Shown here one piece after another: positions 50,553-60,777 of a DNA stretch of 64,000 nt. The stretch's first letter is position 1. Every line of letters starts with the position of its first letter. Position numbers and translations under genes: made by a program. Source of the stretch: Drechmeria coniospora (taxonomy: Eukaryota; Ascomycota; Sordariomycetes; Hypocreales; Ophiocordycipitaceae). The stretch spans positions 7,637,157-7,701,156 of the forward strand of contig NC_054391.1 of the NCBI RefSeq assembly GCF_001625195.1, read 5' to 3'. The notes under the pieces are model-generated. The model saw only the letters and a program-made list of their open reading frames with translations, made no database searches and was not told the DNA's origin.

Positions 50553-50607
50553 TATTATAGAGTCGCTAGGCGATTGCTCTAGGACTCTTAATAATATTTA
50601 TTAAAAG

Positions 50608-50981
50608 TGTTATAATATTAGGCTTTACCTAATAGAACTATGTCCTAGGATAGAGTTACGTACAATAGCACGTAACTCGCACCCTATAACTAAGCAGGCA
50701 TTAGAGTATAAGTACTCTAATGCCTTATAGAGTTAGATATTATAGTATCGGGCTTAGTCCGATATAGGGGAACGGAGGGAACTAAGGGGACCCACTAGGG
50801 AGAACACATACAACTAGAAGCCCTAGTTACTAAGTAGTTTTCCCTCCTTTAAGTCTTTTAATAAATATTATTAAGAGCCCTAGAGCAGTTACCTAGTAAC
50901 CCTATAGCATTAGAGTTCTATAGATTTCTTAATAACTATTTCCGACCCCTAAATACTAGTAGTACTAGTAACTCTATAATA
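50608..50981 (+). mobile_element. Family C element C1, split by B1
   Basis: Two pieces (50608-50737 and 50915-50981, about 197 bp net) match the 201-bp family C copies. The left flank is AAAAG; the right copy of this duplication is recovered when the later A1 insertion is removed. It contains two long hairpins: GGCATTAGAGTA/TACTCTAATGCC with a 4-nt loop, and GAGTTACGT/ACGTAACTC. Confidence 0.85.
50738..50909 (+). mobile_element. Family B element B1 inside C1
   Basis: 172 bp, flanked on both sides by TTAGA (50733-50737 and 50910-50914), a perfect 5-bp target duplication made in the family C host. It starts TATTATAGTATCGGG and ends CTATAGCA. It carries the family hairpin TATCGGGCT/AGYCCGATA near its start. 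Confidence 0.88.
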
Positions 50982-50985
50982 AAAA

Positions 50986-51176
50986 TATTACAATACTAAC
51001 TAGCAGAAAGGCAGTATATGTAAAGACTATAGAAGTTTCGAATTAAGGAGGAAGAAAAGAGAAAGAAAACAGTAAGTACAGAGAGGAAGGGGCTATATAT
51101 ATAGACAGTCCGCGCATTACATAATAAATAGTATAGGGTAGGCTAGAAAAAGAGTACAATATACAATATTATTACA
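50986..51176 (+). mobile_element. Family A solo LTR-like element A1
   Basis: 191 bp, starting TATTACAATACTAAC and ending TATTACA, flanked by AAAAA on both sides (50981-50985, 51177-51181). It matches A2 at 54389-54579 throughout, apart from transitions. It has no coding capacity. Confidence 0.88.
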
Positions 51177-51223
51177 AAAAAGACTTAAATAAGGGAAAAC
51201 TACTTAACAGTTAGGGCTTCTAG

Positions 51224-51395
51224 TGTTACGGAGTCGCTAGGCGACTGCTCTAGGACTCTCAATAATGTTTATTAAAAGACTTAAAGGATAGGAAAACTAC
51301 TTAGCAACTAGGGCTTCTAGTTGTATGCGTTCCTCCTAGTAGGTCCCTTGGTTCCCTCCGTTCTCCTATATCGGGCTAAGCCCGATACCATAACA
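51224..51395 (-). mobile_element. Family B element B3, little decayed
   Basis: 172 bp, TGTTACGG to CCATAACA, with perfect TCTAG duplications at 51219-51223 and 51396-51400. It is the best-preserved family B copy in the window, with intact CpGs. It contains AGTCGC/GCGACT (3-nt loop) just inside one end and TATCGGGCT/AGCCCGATA just inside the other. It sits inside the much more decayed B2, so it is a recent arrival. Confidence 0.9.
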
Positions 51396-51578
51396 TCTAG
51401 TTTATATACATTCCTCCAGTAGGTCCGTTAGCCCCCCTATCTTGTGTCCTATATCGGGCTAAGCCCAATACCAAAACAGTAATATTTTATTTACTAGGTA
51501 GTATATTATTATTTTATTAATTTATTATTCAATAGTCTATAGCTTATTGCTTACTGGAATAAAGGGAGATTTCTTAAA

Positions 51579-51981
51579 TTTTATAGAGTTACTAGTATTA
51601 CTAGTATCTAGTAGTGTTATAGAGTTACTAGTACTTCCAGTATCTAGTGGTCGGAAATAGTTATTAAGAAATCTACGGAATACTAACTCAAGGTACTAGG
51701 CATTAGAGTACTTATACTCCAATGCCTGCTTAGTCATAGGATACGAGTCACGTGCGGTAGTACGTAACTCTATCCTAGGACATAGCTCTATTAGGCAAAG
51801 TCTAATATCATAACAAGTAGTTAGAAATAGTTATTAAGAAATCTATAGAGCTCTAACTCTATAAGGTATTAGAGAACTTATACTCTAATACCTACTTAGT
51901 TATAGGGTATGAGTTATATGCCCTAGTACGTAACTTTATCCTAGGATATAGCTCCGTTAGGCAAAGCCTAATATTATAATA
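51579..51981 (-). mobile_element. Family C element C3, split by C2
   Basis: Two pieces, 51579-51614 and 51821-51981 (197 bp net), rebuild a family C element around the inserted C2. It is strongly decayed at both ends and no target duplication is recognisable. Confidence 0.75.
51615..51815 (-). mobile_element. Family C element C2 inside C3
   Basis: 201 bp, TGTTATAGAG to ATCATAACA, with perfect AGTAG duplications at 51610-51614 and 51816-51820. It is the best-preserved family C copy and shows the two internal hairpins described for C1. Confidence 0.88.
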
Positions 51982-52379
51982 CACTATATAAAAAAACTGT
52001 ATTAAATTTATTGACCCTTATATATTCTTTAATATTAAAAAACCAATTTTTATTATGACATTATATATATACAAACTATTTTATTTATTATGGACTGACC
52101 CCACTAGAGTATAAGCAGTAGCTATACTACTAGCCGTTGCGCTATGCGGTGCCCCCTTATTGCATCTAGCAAAGGGTACGTATTGATAAAGCTAATACTT
52201 TGTCAATTAGCCACGCTTATAAGGGGCCGTTGCTACTCTTCTAATCATTGTACTTGGGCAAAGTATTGGGCAAAGCCCAAGACCATAACAGTATTATTTG
52301 CATTTCAGTAATAAGTGAAGCTCGTAGTAGTAGTATTACTGAACTAGCTAGGAAATATGCTTGTACAACCCTGAGTAAG
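51982..52379. other. Spacer between decayed block and HIS1
   Basis: Transition from AT-rich to normal composition. An imperfect inverted repeat pairs CCCCCTTAT at 52152-52160 with ATAAGGGGC at 52219-52227. No gene; the right part should be the HIS1 3' UTR. Confidence 0.4.
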
Positions 52380-53592
52380 CTATTGCTCCTGCGTTCGAGT
52401 ATTGTGGATATCGAGAACAATAATGTCTGTTGCACCAAGAAATACTAGTTCATCCATAACAGTAGCAATTTCCTTCTTTGGGACCATTGCGCTAACCGCC
52501 ACCCACCCCTCTTTCGTAAGAGAAGTAACTGTAGGGGCGCTTTTGCCGGGTGTGATTGAAGTTGCCTTGGGAAGTTTAGTCCGCTCAATATTGTACTGGC
52601 AGAGGACATACTGCTGCGCTGCAATAACACCCTTGATTCGCGATGCGATCATACTGATTAGTTTTTGTTCTGACGTAGTAAGGGACTGAACCAGAACCGC
52701 CGTAGAGTCGATCACGGTACCGATAGCCTTAAGGCCTGCCGCTCGCATGGTCTCGCCAGACTCTGCAAAACATCAGTCAATAGCCACACGGCAACATATA
52801 TTTCAACACATAAGCGCTGTATCATCAACCGGGACGACCTACCCACGAGATCAACAATGCCATCTGCTACGCCCAAAGCACAGGCTGCTTCAACGCTGCC
52901 ACTCAGCTCAATAATCTTAGTTGTCATATTTTCTCGTAGGACATTGCTGGATGTTTTCTCAGATTCGATCTTGCAGAAGAATTCGGTGGCCAGGTTTGGA
53001 AAGCTGGTGCCAATGGTCTTTCCGACGAGATCGTCACTGGTTTGAGCTGCATTATACTTGTCGTCTTCTTTGCCAACTTTTTCGGGGACTTGGACTTGGA
53101 GCCGACAGTCGCCGAAACCTAGCTCCATAAGCTTCTTGCATCCTGAGGCCTTAATGTCCGAGCTTTTGGGGGTACTGCCAGAGTAATGAACGGCGGCATT
53201 GTATTCCTTAACTTGATCCCAACCGGTGATGCCAAGATCAACACGGCCCTGGCCAACAAATATAGGTATATCAGCGGCCGGTAGGAATACGAGGGCAATA
53301 TTATGGTTCTTGACCAATGCGATGTCGAGGCGATGCTGGCGACGGAACTGGATATCGGCTCCTTCCAGTAGATTCAGTGCAGCTTGATTCAGCCGGCCCT
53401 CTGAGGAATGAAGAACATAATTAGCGAGTGGTGACACCAGTATTGGCATTGGATAATAGCTCACTCTTGGGCACTGCGAAGAGAAGACGGTTCCCGAGGC
53501 TGTGTAGTTGCGTGAAGGTTGTATTAGAATTGCATAGCTACAGACATAGGAAGCAATGCAGCGGGCGCAACGAACCTGTTACGGAGATCCAT
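52380..53592 (-). CDS. HIS1: ATP phosphoribosyltransferase (first step of histidine synthesis)
   Basis: This enzyme joins ATP and PRPP and is feedback-inhibited by histidine. Four exons are read on the minus strand: 53592-53576 (17 nt), 53499-53465 (35 nt), 53400-52843 and 52762-52380, giving 330 residues. The joins restore NRLLFAVPKKGRLNQAALNL at the N terminus. Other family blocks are FRRQHRLDIALVKNHNIALV, VGQGRVDLGITGWDQVKEYN and ELSGSVEAACALGVADGIVD. The C-terminal part (VSAMVPKKEIATVMDELVFL) is the ACT-like regulatory domain of the long-form enzyme. An extra seven or so residues follow the usual end. The gene is intact although decayed transposon DNA lies within 400 bp downstream and 200 bp upstream. 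Confidence 0.95.
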
Positions 53593-54388
53593 ATTGCTAT
53601 TGAAGCCTTCCGGGTTGCAGCAGTGGTGGAAAACTAACTCAATGGTCCTGGACTGTTGGGCAGTGATCTTGGAGTGTTGTTTCCTGTGCTCAATTAATCA
53701 CTACTATTAATGCTTGATATGGAGTATATATATGCGGGGTAAATTTTAGGGCTTGCAATATTACTACACTTGTGCCTTATTTGTAGATCCAAAAATATCT
53801 TCCTACATCCTATAATTATTCCATCTTATCAATTGCTCAAGGGGCTGGCTATAGAGCTACTAGTAACTGGTATTATATAGAGTACATTATATTATATATG
53901 ATAAAGTACTGCACTTTACAATAAAACAATAAATGAATAAATAGCCCGGGTTATAGATATACTCAATTAGAATATCTATTAAAATAGTATTTACTACATT
54001 TTAAAAGTTCTAAAATTATTACATGCTATTGTATACAAAAGTGTATAGTTTATAAACATATAAATATATAATTTGGTATTATGCAGCGCCTGATTATAAT
54101 AAAGACAAGTAAGAAAACAATAGTAACTAAGACTAAGAAAACAATAGTTAAGAAGACAAGGGAGACTACAAACTATAGGAGGGCTTCTTTATATTAAGGA
54201 GACTTCAACCTAGAAGTAGTATTTCTTCTTATAACTCCTTTAATAAGATATTATTACTATTTATAGAATAATTGCTTAAGAACTCCATAATAATAAAATT
54301 CCATATAACCTCAACTACTTATAGATATAAATTTAGGATGTAACTTAAAACCTTAATCTTAATTATATTTAAAATAATATATTCAAGT
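53593..54388. other. HIS1 promoter passing into AT-rich decayed DNA
   Basis: The first 150 bp have normal composition and should be the HIS1 promoter. From about 53750 onward the sequence is AT-rich without recognisable ends or frames. Confidence 0.4.
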
Positions 54389-54579
54389 TGTTACGAGGCT
54401 AACTAGCAGGAAGGCAGTATGCGCAAAGACTGTAGAATTTTCGAACTAAGGAGGAAGAAAAGAGACAGAAAACAGTAAGGGCGGAGAGGAAGGGCCTATA
54501 TACCCAGACGGTCCGCGCGTTACGTAATAGAGAGTATAGGGTAGGCTAGGAAGAGAGTACAATATACGATATCGTTATA
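54389..54579 (+). mobile_element. Family A solo LTR-like element A2
   Basis: 191 bp, TGTTACGAGG to CGTTATA, flanked by CAAGT on both sides (54384-54388 and 54580-54584). TG start, CA-derived end and a 5-bp duplication are what a solo LTR leaves. No internal region is attached. Confidence 0.9.
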
Positions 54580-54603
54580 CAAGTTACTTACTATAGAATA
54601 TCA

Positions 54604-54776
54604 TGTTATAGTATCGGGCTTAGCCTGACATAGGACATAAGATGGAGGGAGCCAACGGACCCATAGGGAGTGTACATAAACTAGAAACCCTAACCAATAA
54701 GGAGTTTTCCCTTCTTGAAGTCTTTTAATAGATATTATTGAGATTCCTAGAGCAGTTGCCTAGCGACTCCATAACA
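54604..54776 (+). mobile_element. Family B element B8
   Basis: 173 bp, TGTTATAGTATCGGGC to CCATAACA, only slightly decayed. The flanking five bases (TATCA and CATTG) do not match, so either the duplication has decayed or this copy was rearranged. It lies 24 bp from A2. Confidence 0.8.
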
Positions 54777-55302
54777 CATTGTATAACTTTATATAGAAAC
54801 CTTAAACTATATATTAATAACTATATATATATATAAGTTAGTGCTTCTTTGTACTTAAAATTTTAGTAGCTAATTGAATTTGTAGTAATTTTCTTCCAGG
54901 GAGTTTTGAATAAAAGGAGTTATTATAGCTCAAGTCCATATCCAATACTTATACTTATATAGAGAAATGAGAGGCATTGCTGCGCATAATTTCCTCTTAG
55001 AGTTATCTTCTTATAATAAAAACTTGGGTTTAGTTTCTTACTATACTCTAAGACCTTTAATAAATTCTTATCAATCTCCTCGTACAGCTACTTCCCACAT
55101 AAATCATCAATAACCAGTATAGTTTAACGGGGATACCTTAAACTCAAATATAACTATACTGTTTTCGTGCGGCGGGCTGGCTGTCGGTGGAGATGTGATC
55201 AGAAGGTCAGCTGTACTAAGTTCCTGTGCACGAAATGTTGACATCAGGCTTGATACACCCCCCTCAGTTCATTCGACCATCTCGACTCCTGCCTGAGACC
55301 TG
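54777..55302. other. AT-rich spacer and promoter of the tRNA synthetase gene
   Basis: Decayed to about 55160, then normal composition. No gene recognised. Confidence 0.4.
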
Positions 55303-56619
55303 ATGCATCGCACTATTGCTACCGCAAGCAGAGTCCTTTCTCAATCCCGAGTCATTTTCTCGGGCATCCAACCCACAGGCGTCCCTCATCTGGGAAATTA
55401 TGTTGGTGCACTCCGGCAATGGGTTCAGCTTCAACAACAGGAAGAACCTGATACGAAGCTGATATACTCTATTGTCGACCTCCATGCCATCACTACACCT
55501 CAACCCCCCGAGAAACTCAAACGATGCAAGAGAGAATCGCTTGCCGCACTATTGGCCCTCGGCATCGACCCGGACCGCTGCATGCTCTTTTATCAATCCT
55601 CAGTTAGTTGTCATGACTAACCAAACAAACCACCCTCATCACGTTGACCGTCTATCAGGTTTCTGCTCATTCGGAGCTCATGTGGATTCTCGCCTGTACC
55701 GCCTCTGTTGGCTACCTTTCTAGGATGACTCAATGGAAGGTGAGAGAGGAAGGAGTTGGTCAGGACGCATAACTGAAGCTCATTCAACACAACAGCAAAA
55801 GCTTAACGTCGCCCCAACGACCCGGGTTGAAGAGCGGCTTGTCGGGTCCAAGCTGAAGCTAGGTCTTCTATCTTACCCTATACTCCAAGCCGCCGACATC
55901 CTGGTCCACAGGTATTGAAAGCCGAAATGTCACCAATTGGCCTTCGCCTAGGCGACTGACACTTCCCAGAGCCACGCACGTTCCCGTCGGGCATGACCAG
56001 CATCAACATCTTGAATTTGCCCGCGAATGCGCCACCAACTTTAATCACGCATACGCGCCACATCTCGTTCGCCCGGAAACCCTCACTCGTGAGTTATAGA
56101 TACCTCATCAATGCCCAATGAACTGTGCCCGATACCACTAGTCCGGCTGCTCACAAGATCGCAGCTCCGGTGCAACGTATTATGTCTCTCACGGATCCGA
56201 GGTCGAAGATGTCCAAGTCGCATAACAGTGAACGGTCGCGAATACTCATTACTGATACGCCAGAGCAGATTCGGATTAAAGTCGCATCAGCCCTAACAGA
56301 CTCTGCTCCAAGTATTTCCTACGATGTCAGCACCAGGCCTGGTGTATCTAACCTGCTTCAAATCCTGTCTGTCTTCGACACACAGAAACGGAGTCCGCAG
56401 CAGCTCGCTGAAAAGTATAGGGAAACTCACCCTCGCGAGTTCAAGGCCATGGTCGCCAAGTCCATCGTCCAGGGTCTCGATGGTATCCGAACCCGGTATC
56501 ACAAGCTGCTCAACTGCGATAGCGCATACCTCGATGACATCGAGGCAAGTGGAGCACAAAGGGCACGACAAAATGCGGAGGAAACGATGCAACTCGTCAG
56601 ATCAGCCGTTGGTCTGTAA
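55303..56619 (+). CDS. MSW1: Mitochondrial tryptophanyl-tRNA synthetase
   Basis: Charges mitochondrial tRNA-Trp. Five exons: 55303-55602, 55659-55739, 55796-55911, 55970-56088 and 56165-56619, giving 356 residues. Class I signatures are present: GIQPTGVPHLGNYVG (the HIGH-type motif, about 20-35) and KMSKS at 220-224. Other blocks are LIYSIVDLHAITTP, LMWILACTASVGYLSRMTQW and ILQAADILVHRATHVPVGHD. The first 15-20 residues (MHRTIATASRVLSQSR) are basic and lack acids, as expected for mitochondrial import. The exon 4/5 join uses the acceptor at 56164 because the nearer one breaks the frame. All introns are 55-76 nt. Confidence 0.94.
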
Positions 56620-56780
56620 TGCCGAAGGATCACTTCCTGGTCATGTGCGATCACATTAGCTCGGATGATTTTGTAGCATTGGAATTATAGATGAAGGATG
56701 AGTTATCAACCAGTCAGTTGCCGCCCTATTCCATCGTTTTACGGGTTTGACATGTCCCAGGCAGGTGAAGTAACCACCAT

Positions 56781-59700
56781 CTATGTAATGTAGGCGAAAT
56801 TGCTACCCCTAGCTAAGAGCCAGAAATCTCGAATCACTTGGTTCGTGGCTCGCTGACCCCTTAGACTATCATTGTTAAGTTGCTTTGTCAGCTAGAGATC
56901 CGGGATCAACATGTTCCAGAATACCAACTTACCTAATAACCCGTTCCACAAATAAAGCCTTCTGTTCCGGGCTAATCTTATCACTCGGGAATGATGGATG
57001 TCCAAGTCCAGACTGGAGCCACTCCTTTGCACCGGTATAGCGAATCACCAACTTCTTCACGGGTTCGCTGAGCTTGTCCAGCTCACTCCTTGAAGCGTTG
57101 CCACCAATATTTTTCGATAAACTCAGGACCAATGGCGGTCCCAGGGTTTTCATGGAGGTTTTGACGGCTTGTTGCAAAGATTCGTCATCGCTGTCAAGGC
57201 TCACAAATGTAGACTCCATGCTGGTTAGCTTCATCACCAAAACTGTGTGAGATGTGAAACATGGTGAAACAGCAGTGTGAAAATGAAATTGGGCATACCC
57301 AGAAATCCGCAGCAGCCCCCTTTGGCAACGGTTCTTTACCATCAAGCACTCGTAGAGTGAACGGCATGAAATACTCAACCGCAAGCGCTAGCTCTGGGCG
57401 GAGTATAGTGACTGGTTCCGTGGTCAATAGTGTTGTCGCAAACTCGATGCCATTCTGCGTAAGTTCGGGGTCGGACTCTGGTCCTGATTTAGTATCTTCA
57501 TTTGTTCAGCAACTGCCAATTTACTGCAATCAAAGCACCGCATTATGAAGCATCCATACCTTGAAGTTCTTTGAGTAACCCGACAACCCAAAGAAACAAA
57601 TTGGAAAAATAATCAAATCTGGTTCGCAACTGGCGGCAATGCAGCGAGCTTGTAAAGGAGCAGGCTGTGCCGACAAGCAGACCAATCCTTGTCGTGACTG
57701 AAGTGTGACTGGCAAGGTAACCGGCCACCATATCTGGATCAAGAACAAATGGGCCAGGTTCGGTCTCGGAGAATCCACAGCGAAGAACGCCACTGATCAG
57801 CTCTATTGTCTCGGGATTTTGTCCAAAGATGCTCTCCAGTTTACGTATCACATGAATGATATGGCTGTGCACCAATTGATATAAACCGTCTTGCGCCCCC
57901 CGCTGGCTGTTGCCGGCGTTGAGGTCTATTGTGCCATCAGCAGGCGACTTAAAGCCCTTGCCAACACCGACAAGGCTCCTTAACGCCCTCTGGCCAATGT
58001 GAAACCCTGGCTGCTCGTTAATGTTGCCGTCAAGGCAACGAAGTCCCAAGCAGGGATGCTGGACTGGGTTTGTGGAAGCAACAAGCTCGCAAGCATGATG
58101 TACGTCGTTCTGAACAAAACCCAATATTTTGACACAAGCGCTCTGCTTCAGGAGGGGGTCGGGGATCGCCTGCGCTACGCAGGCAATTGCATTCAAGACC
58201 TTTTCGCTAGAAATGCAATCAATGTGACCCCCGCAAGTTATCAAGCTGTACTTGTCCAAAAACTCGTGAATGTGTGGGTATAGATGATGGCGACAAGCTG
58301 AGCACAGTCGCAAAATTGATCTGGATGCGGAAGCCGCCATGGACTTCTCAAGAAGCAACGAAAACAAGAGTCGCAGGGCAGAAGTAAGATCAGCGACGTT
58401 TCTTTCAAAATAATCTGTGAAGTGCTCAATGAGTGACAGACAGGTCTGTCGCGTCCGGGAGGGGATAGTTCGGCGCAGTACGGAGGAGAGAGATAAGAAA
58501 ACCTGCGCCAGGCCATCGTCAAACTGGTTATCATCACGACCACAGTCAGCTAGACCGCCGAGGCAGAATGCAGCAGCCTCAAGTCGCAGCCAGGCAGAAC
58601 TTGACATTGCTTCTCGTGTCAGATTCACAAAGGTGGTAACCAGGCTTGGCCCAACAAGTGTGTATGCAGACTGTAGTAAGTCGACCACATCCTTTCTCGC
58701 ATCGGCAAAGCCAACACGATCGGCGGAGTCCCACTGGTGGAATTCTTCAGACGGAGGGTACTCGATCTTCTGCCACGCGTTTGAGACCGCATCCCAAACG
58801 ACGGACACGATCTTGCTCGGCATGGCTTGATTATCAACAAGGACAGAATCGGTCGCAGACTGTGCAAAAGTCGACCAAAACTCGACAGTGGGTACGAATA
58901 TCGTGTCCTTGGCCACTGGATAACCCTTTGCAGCAAGCAAGCCGCACAAGATCAATAGGACATGCTGGGTTCGGCCATCCTCCTTGCGCAAGAGTGTCTC
59001 CATCTTGACCTCACCAAAGCCTAGCAGAAGTTGCCCAAATTGTATAGACTCAACCTCAAAGTCGCCTTGTAGTAGCTTCTGGTAGCGCTGTTGCGCCCAG
59101 TTTGTTGTAAAGAGATCCGCCAAATACTCGTAGTGTTCTTCGACCATGAGGGAGGGGTAGTTGGAAAGTATGTCCACAAGAAGTTCTGCCGATGCACTAA
59201 ATAATTTGTCTTCGGTCAACGTTGAGAATACGGTCTCAACTAGAGGCCTTAGGGAGCCTGCCACATAGTTGTCTTGAGATGATACTCGCTGAGCAAACCC
59301 AACCCAGGGCTGCAGAAGACTTGCATCAGTAGAGGACTACTTTGGGGGGGGGGGGGGGGTAGGCGACTCGTACCTGCATGCACCGTATGGCGTCGTCGTG
59401 GGTTTGTGTAGAGAGAGCAGCGGCCATCAAAGATGCTGCATCAGAAACGTTTTGCAGAATGACATTATAGAGTCCAGCGCTACCAAGGTGAGAAAAAACA
59501 CGATTGGATATGATGAGACGGAAAGCATACTTGCTTGAGACGTTCAAATCGACCCGGGCGACATCTTCCATAACACCTGTGACTACCCAGAGTGTTGCCT
59601 GGAGTTCCTCCGGTGCTAGTCTGCCAAGTTGATCGGATACATCCTGTGAGTTGTCGATGGTGAGGGGGGTGTTCGGCTTTCTTTCCAAGAGAAAGATGAT

Positions 59701-60221
59701 GAGGTGGCGGATGTACCGCGGCCAGAGCTGATGGAAATGAAGAAAAAATGTAGCAATGGCAGAAGATAGCTTTCTGTATATAAGAGGGCCATAATCACAG
59801 CGTGGAGTCAGATACCAACCGACCAAGCGGTCAAGAAGCTTGGTAGCCTCTTCGTCGCTGAGAGATGAACTGCATTATAATTCAGCTATTGATTCGGCCG
59901 AGGGCGGCCGATGTTCGCTTGCCTTTCATTGTTAAGCTTGATGATGATAGTGAGGACACCAAAAAACCTGACCTCCTTGTCGGGCCGTTCGAGAAGCTGA
60001 GGAACCATTTCCCATGCTTGGGATGAGCTTTGAAACTGGGACAGCGTAGCTTGGGATGTGGCAATGACATTTGGTGGATTTCCCTGGTATAGGGAGAGAA
60101 TCAACTAGAGGGCCTCGCTTTAGGTCCATAATCACTACATTGAGCAGGATGAGGTATTTAGGTTTGGGATACTAACTGATTCCACTTGGTCAAGCCTAAA
60201 CTGGGGCAACTGGGTTTGCAT
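56781..60221 (-). CDS. Importin-13-type karyopherin (Kap111/Pdr6-like)
   Basis: A beta-karyopherin that carries cargo through nuclear pores. Seven exons are read on the minus strand: 60221-60177, 60104-59923, 59869-59374, 59309-57560, 57495-57299, 57213-56933 and 56865-56781, giving 1011 residues. The whole protein is HEAT-type helical repeat. Recognisable segments are the N-terminal importin region (AWEMVPQLLERPDKEVRFFG), LEAAAFCLGGLAD, FERNVADLTSALRLLFSLLL and the C-terminal QVIRDFWLLARG. Intron 2 begins with GCAAGC, a GC-AG intron; no GT donor nearby keeps the frame. Intron 3 contains 16 consecutive G. Size and layout fit importin 13/Kap111/Pdr6 rather than importin beta; the exact orthologue is not certain. 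Confidence 0.88.
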
Positions 60222-60369
60222 CTTCGTCTCCTAGCTGAAAATGCTCATTGCTCACGTATGGTAGAGTCTGCGTGGGGACGGGATAGCAGAGAGCAATTAC
60301 GAGGTAAGGGTGGCTTCAGTCGCAGAGAGTTCAAAGGGCGATACAGTAGGCGAAGCGACGTGAAGCATC

Positions 60370-60648
60370 TTAATTCATCAATTTCTTTCTTGGGTACGTA
60401 TCTTTCTTTGGTGGGGGAGGGGCAGTCATGTTTTGGGCCACCAACCGCTTGGTAGCTGCAATTGCAGCATGAATATCCGTTGGCGTTCCATCAGCATAAT
60501 ACAGGATCCTACAGTACATGCCATTCTCCATGACATGCATGAAACGGAGTACAGGGTGCAGCAACCCAGCATGTACGGGTTGGTAGTGAGTGTGGGAGTC
60601 TCCAACAGACAATCGCAAGGTGGCCGCAGCAGGCTTCTCTTCAACCAA
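60370..60648 (-). CDS. Possible small protein of 92 residues
   Basis: An open frame on the minus strand with normal composition, lying between the importin start and the RSM10 stop. It reads LHPVLRFMHVMENGMYCRIL in its middle and ends in a basic PPPPKKDTYPRKKLMN tail. I recognise no family and see no supporting splice or domain signal. It may be real, or part of the RSM10 3' UTR. Confidence 0.22.
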   Translation of the reverse strand: MVEEKPAAATLRLSVGDSHTHYQPVHAGLLHPVLRFMHVMENGMYCRILYYADGTPTDIHAAIAATKRLVAQNMTAPPPPKKDTYPRKKLMN

Positions 60649-60777
60649 GTAGGTGTTTTTTTCTACTTCCGTTCAACCAGCCTAGCTCATGCATGGGATC
60701 AATCAATTGGCACAGCACAGTGCATGATATCATCATCATATGAGCACATGTGCATATCGTGAGCTGACCGAGTGTGT

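Larger units (their letters stand above)
50553..51478 (-). mobile_element. Family B element B2, split by later insertions
   Basis: Its three pieces, 50553-50607, 51183-51223 and 51401-51478, join to about 174 bp and then match intact family B copies end to end. The pieces are separated by elements C1 (with B1 inside), A1 and B3. The start has decayed to TATTATAGAGTC and the end reads CCAAAACA. Flanking five bases are GTACT and GTAAT, a target duplication with one mismatch. Being the host of all the others, it is the oldest insertion in this pile. Confidence 0.8.
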
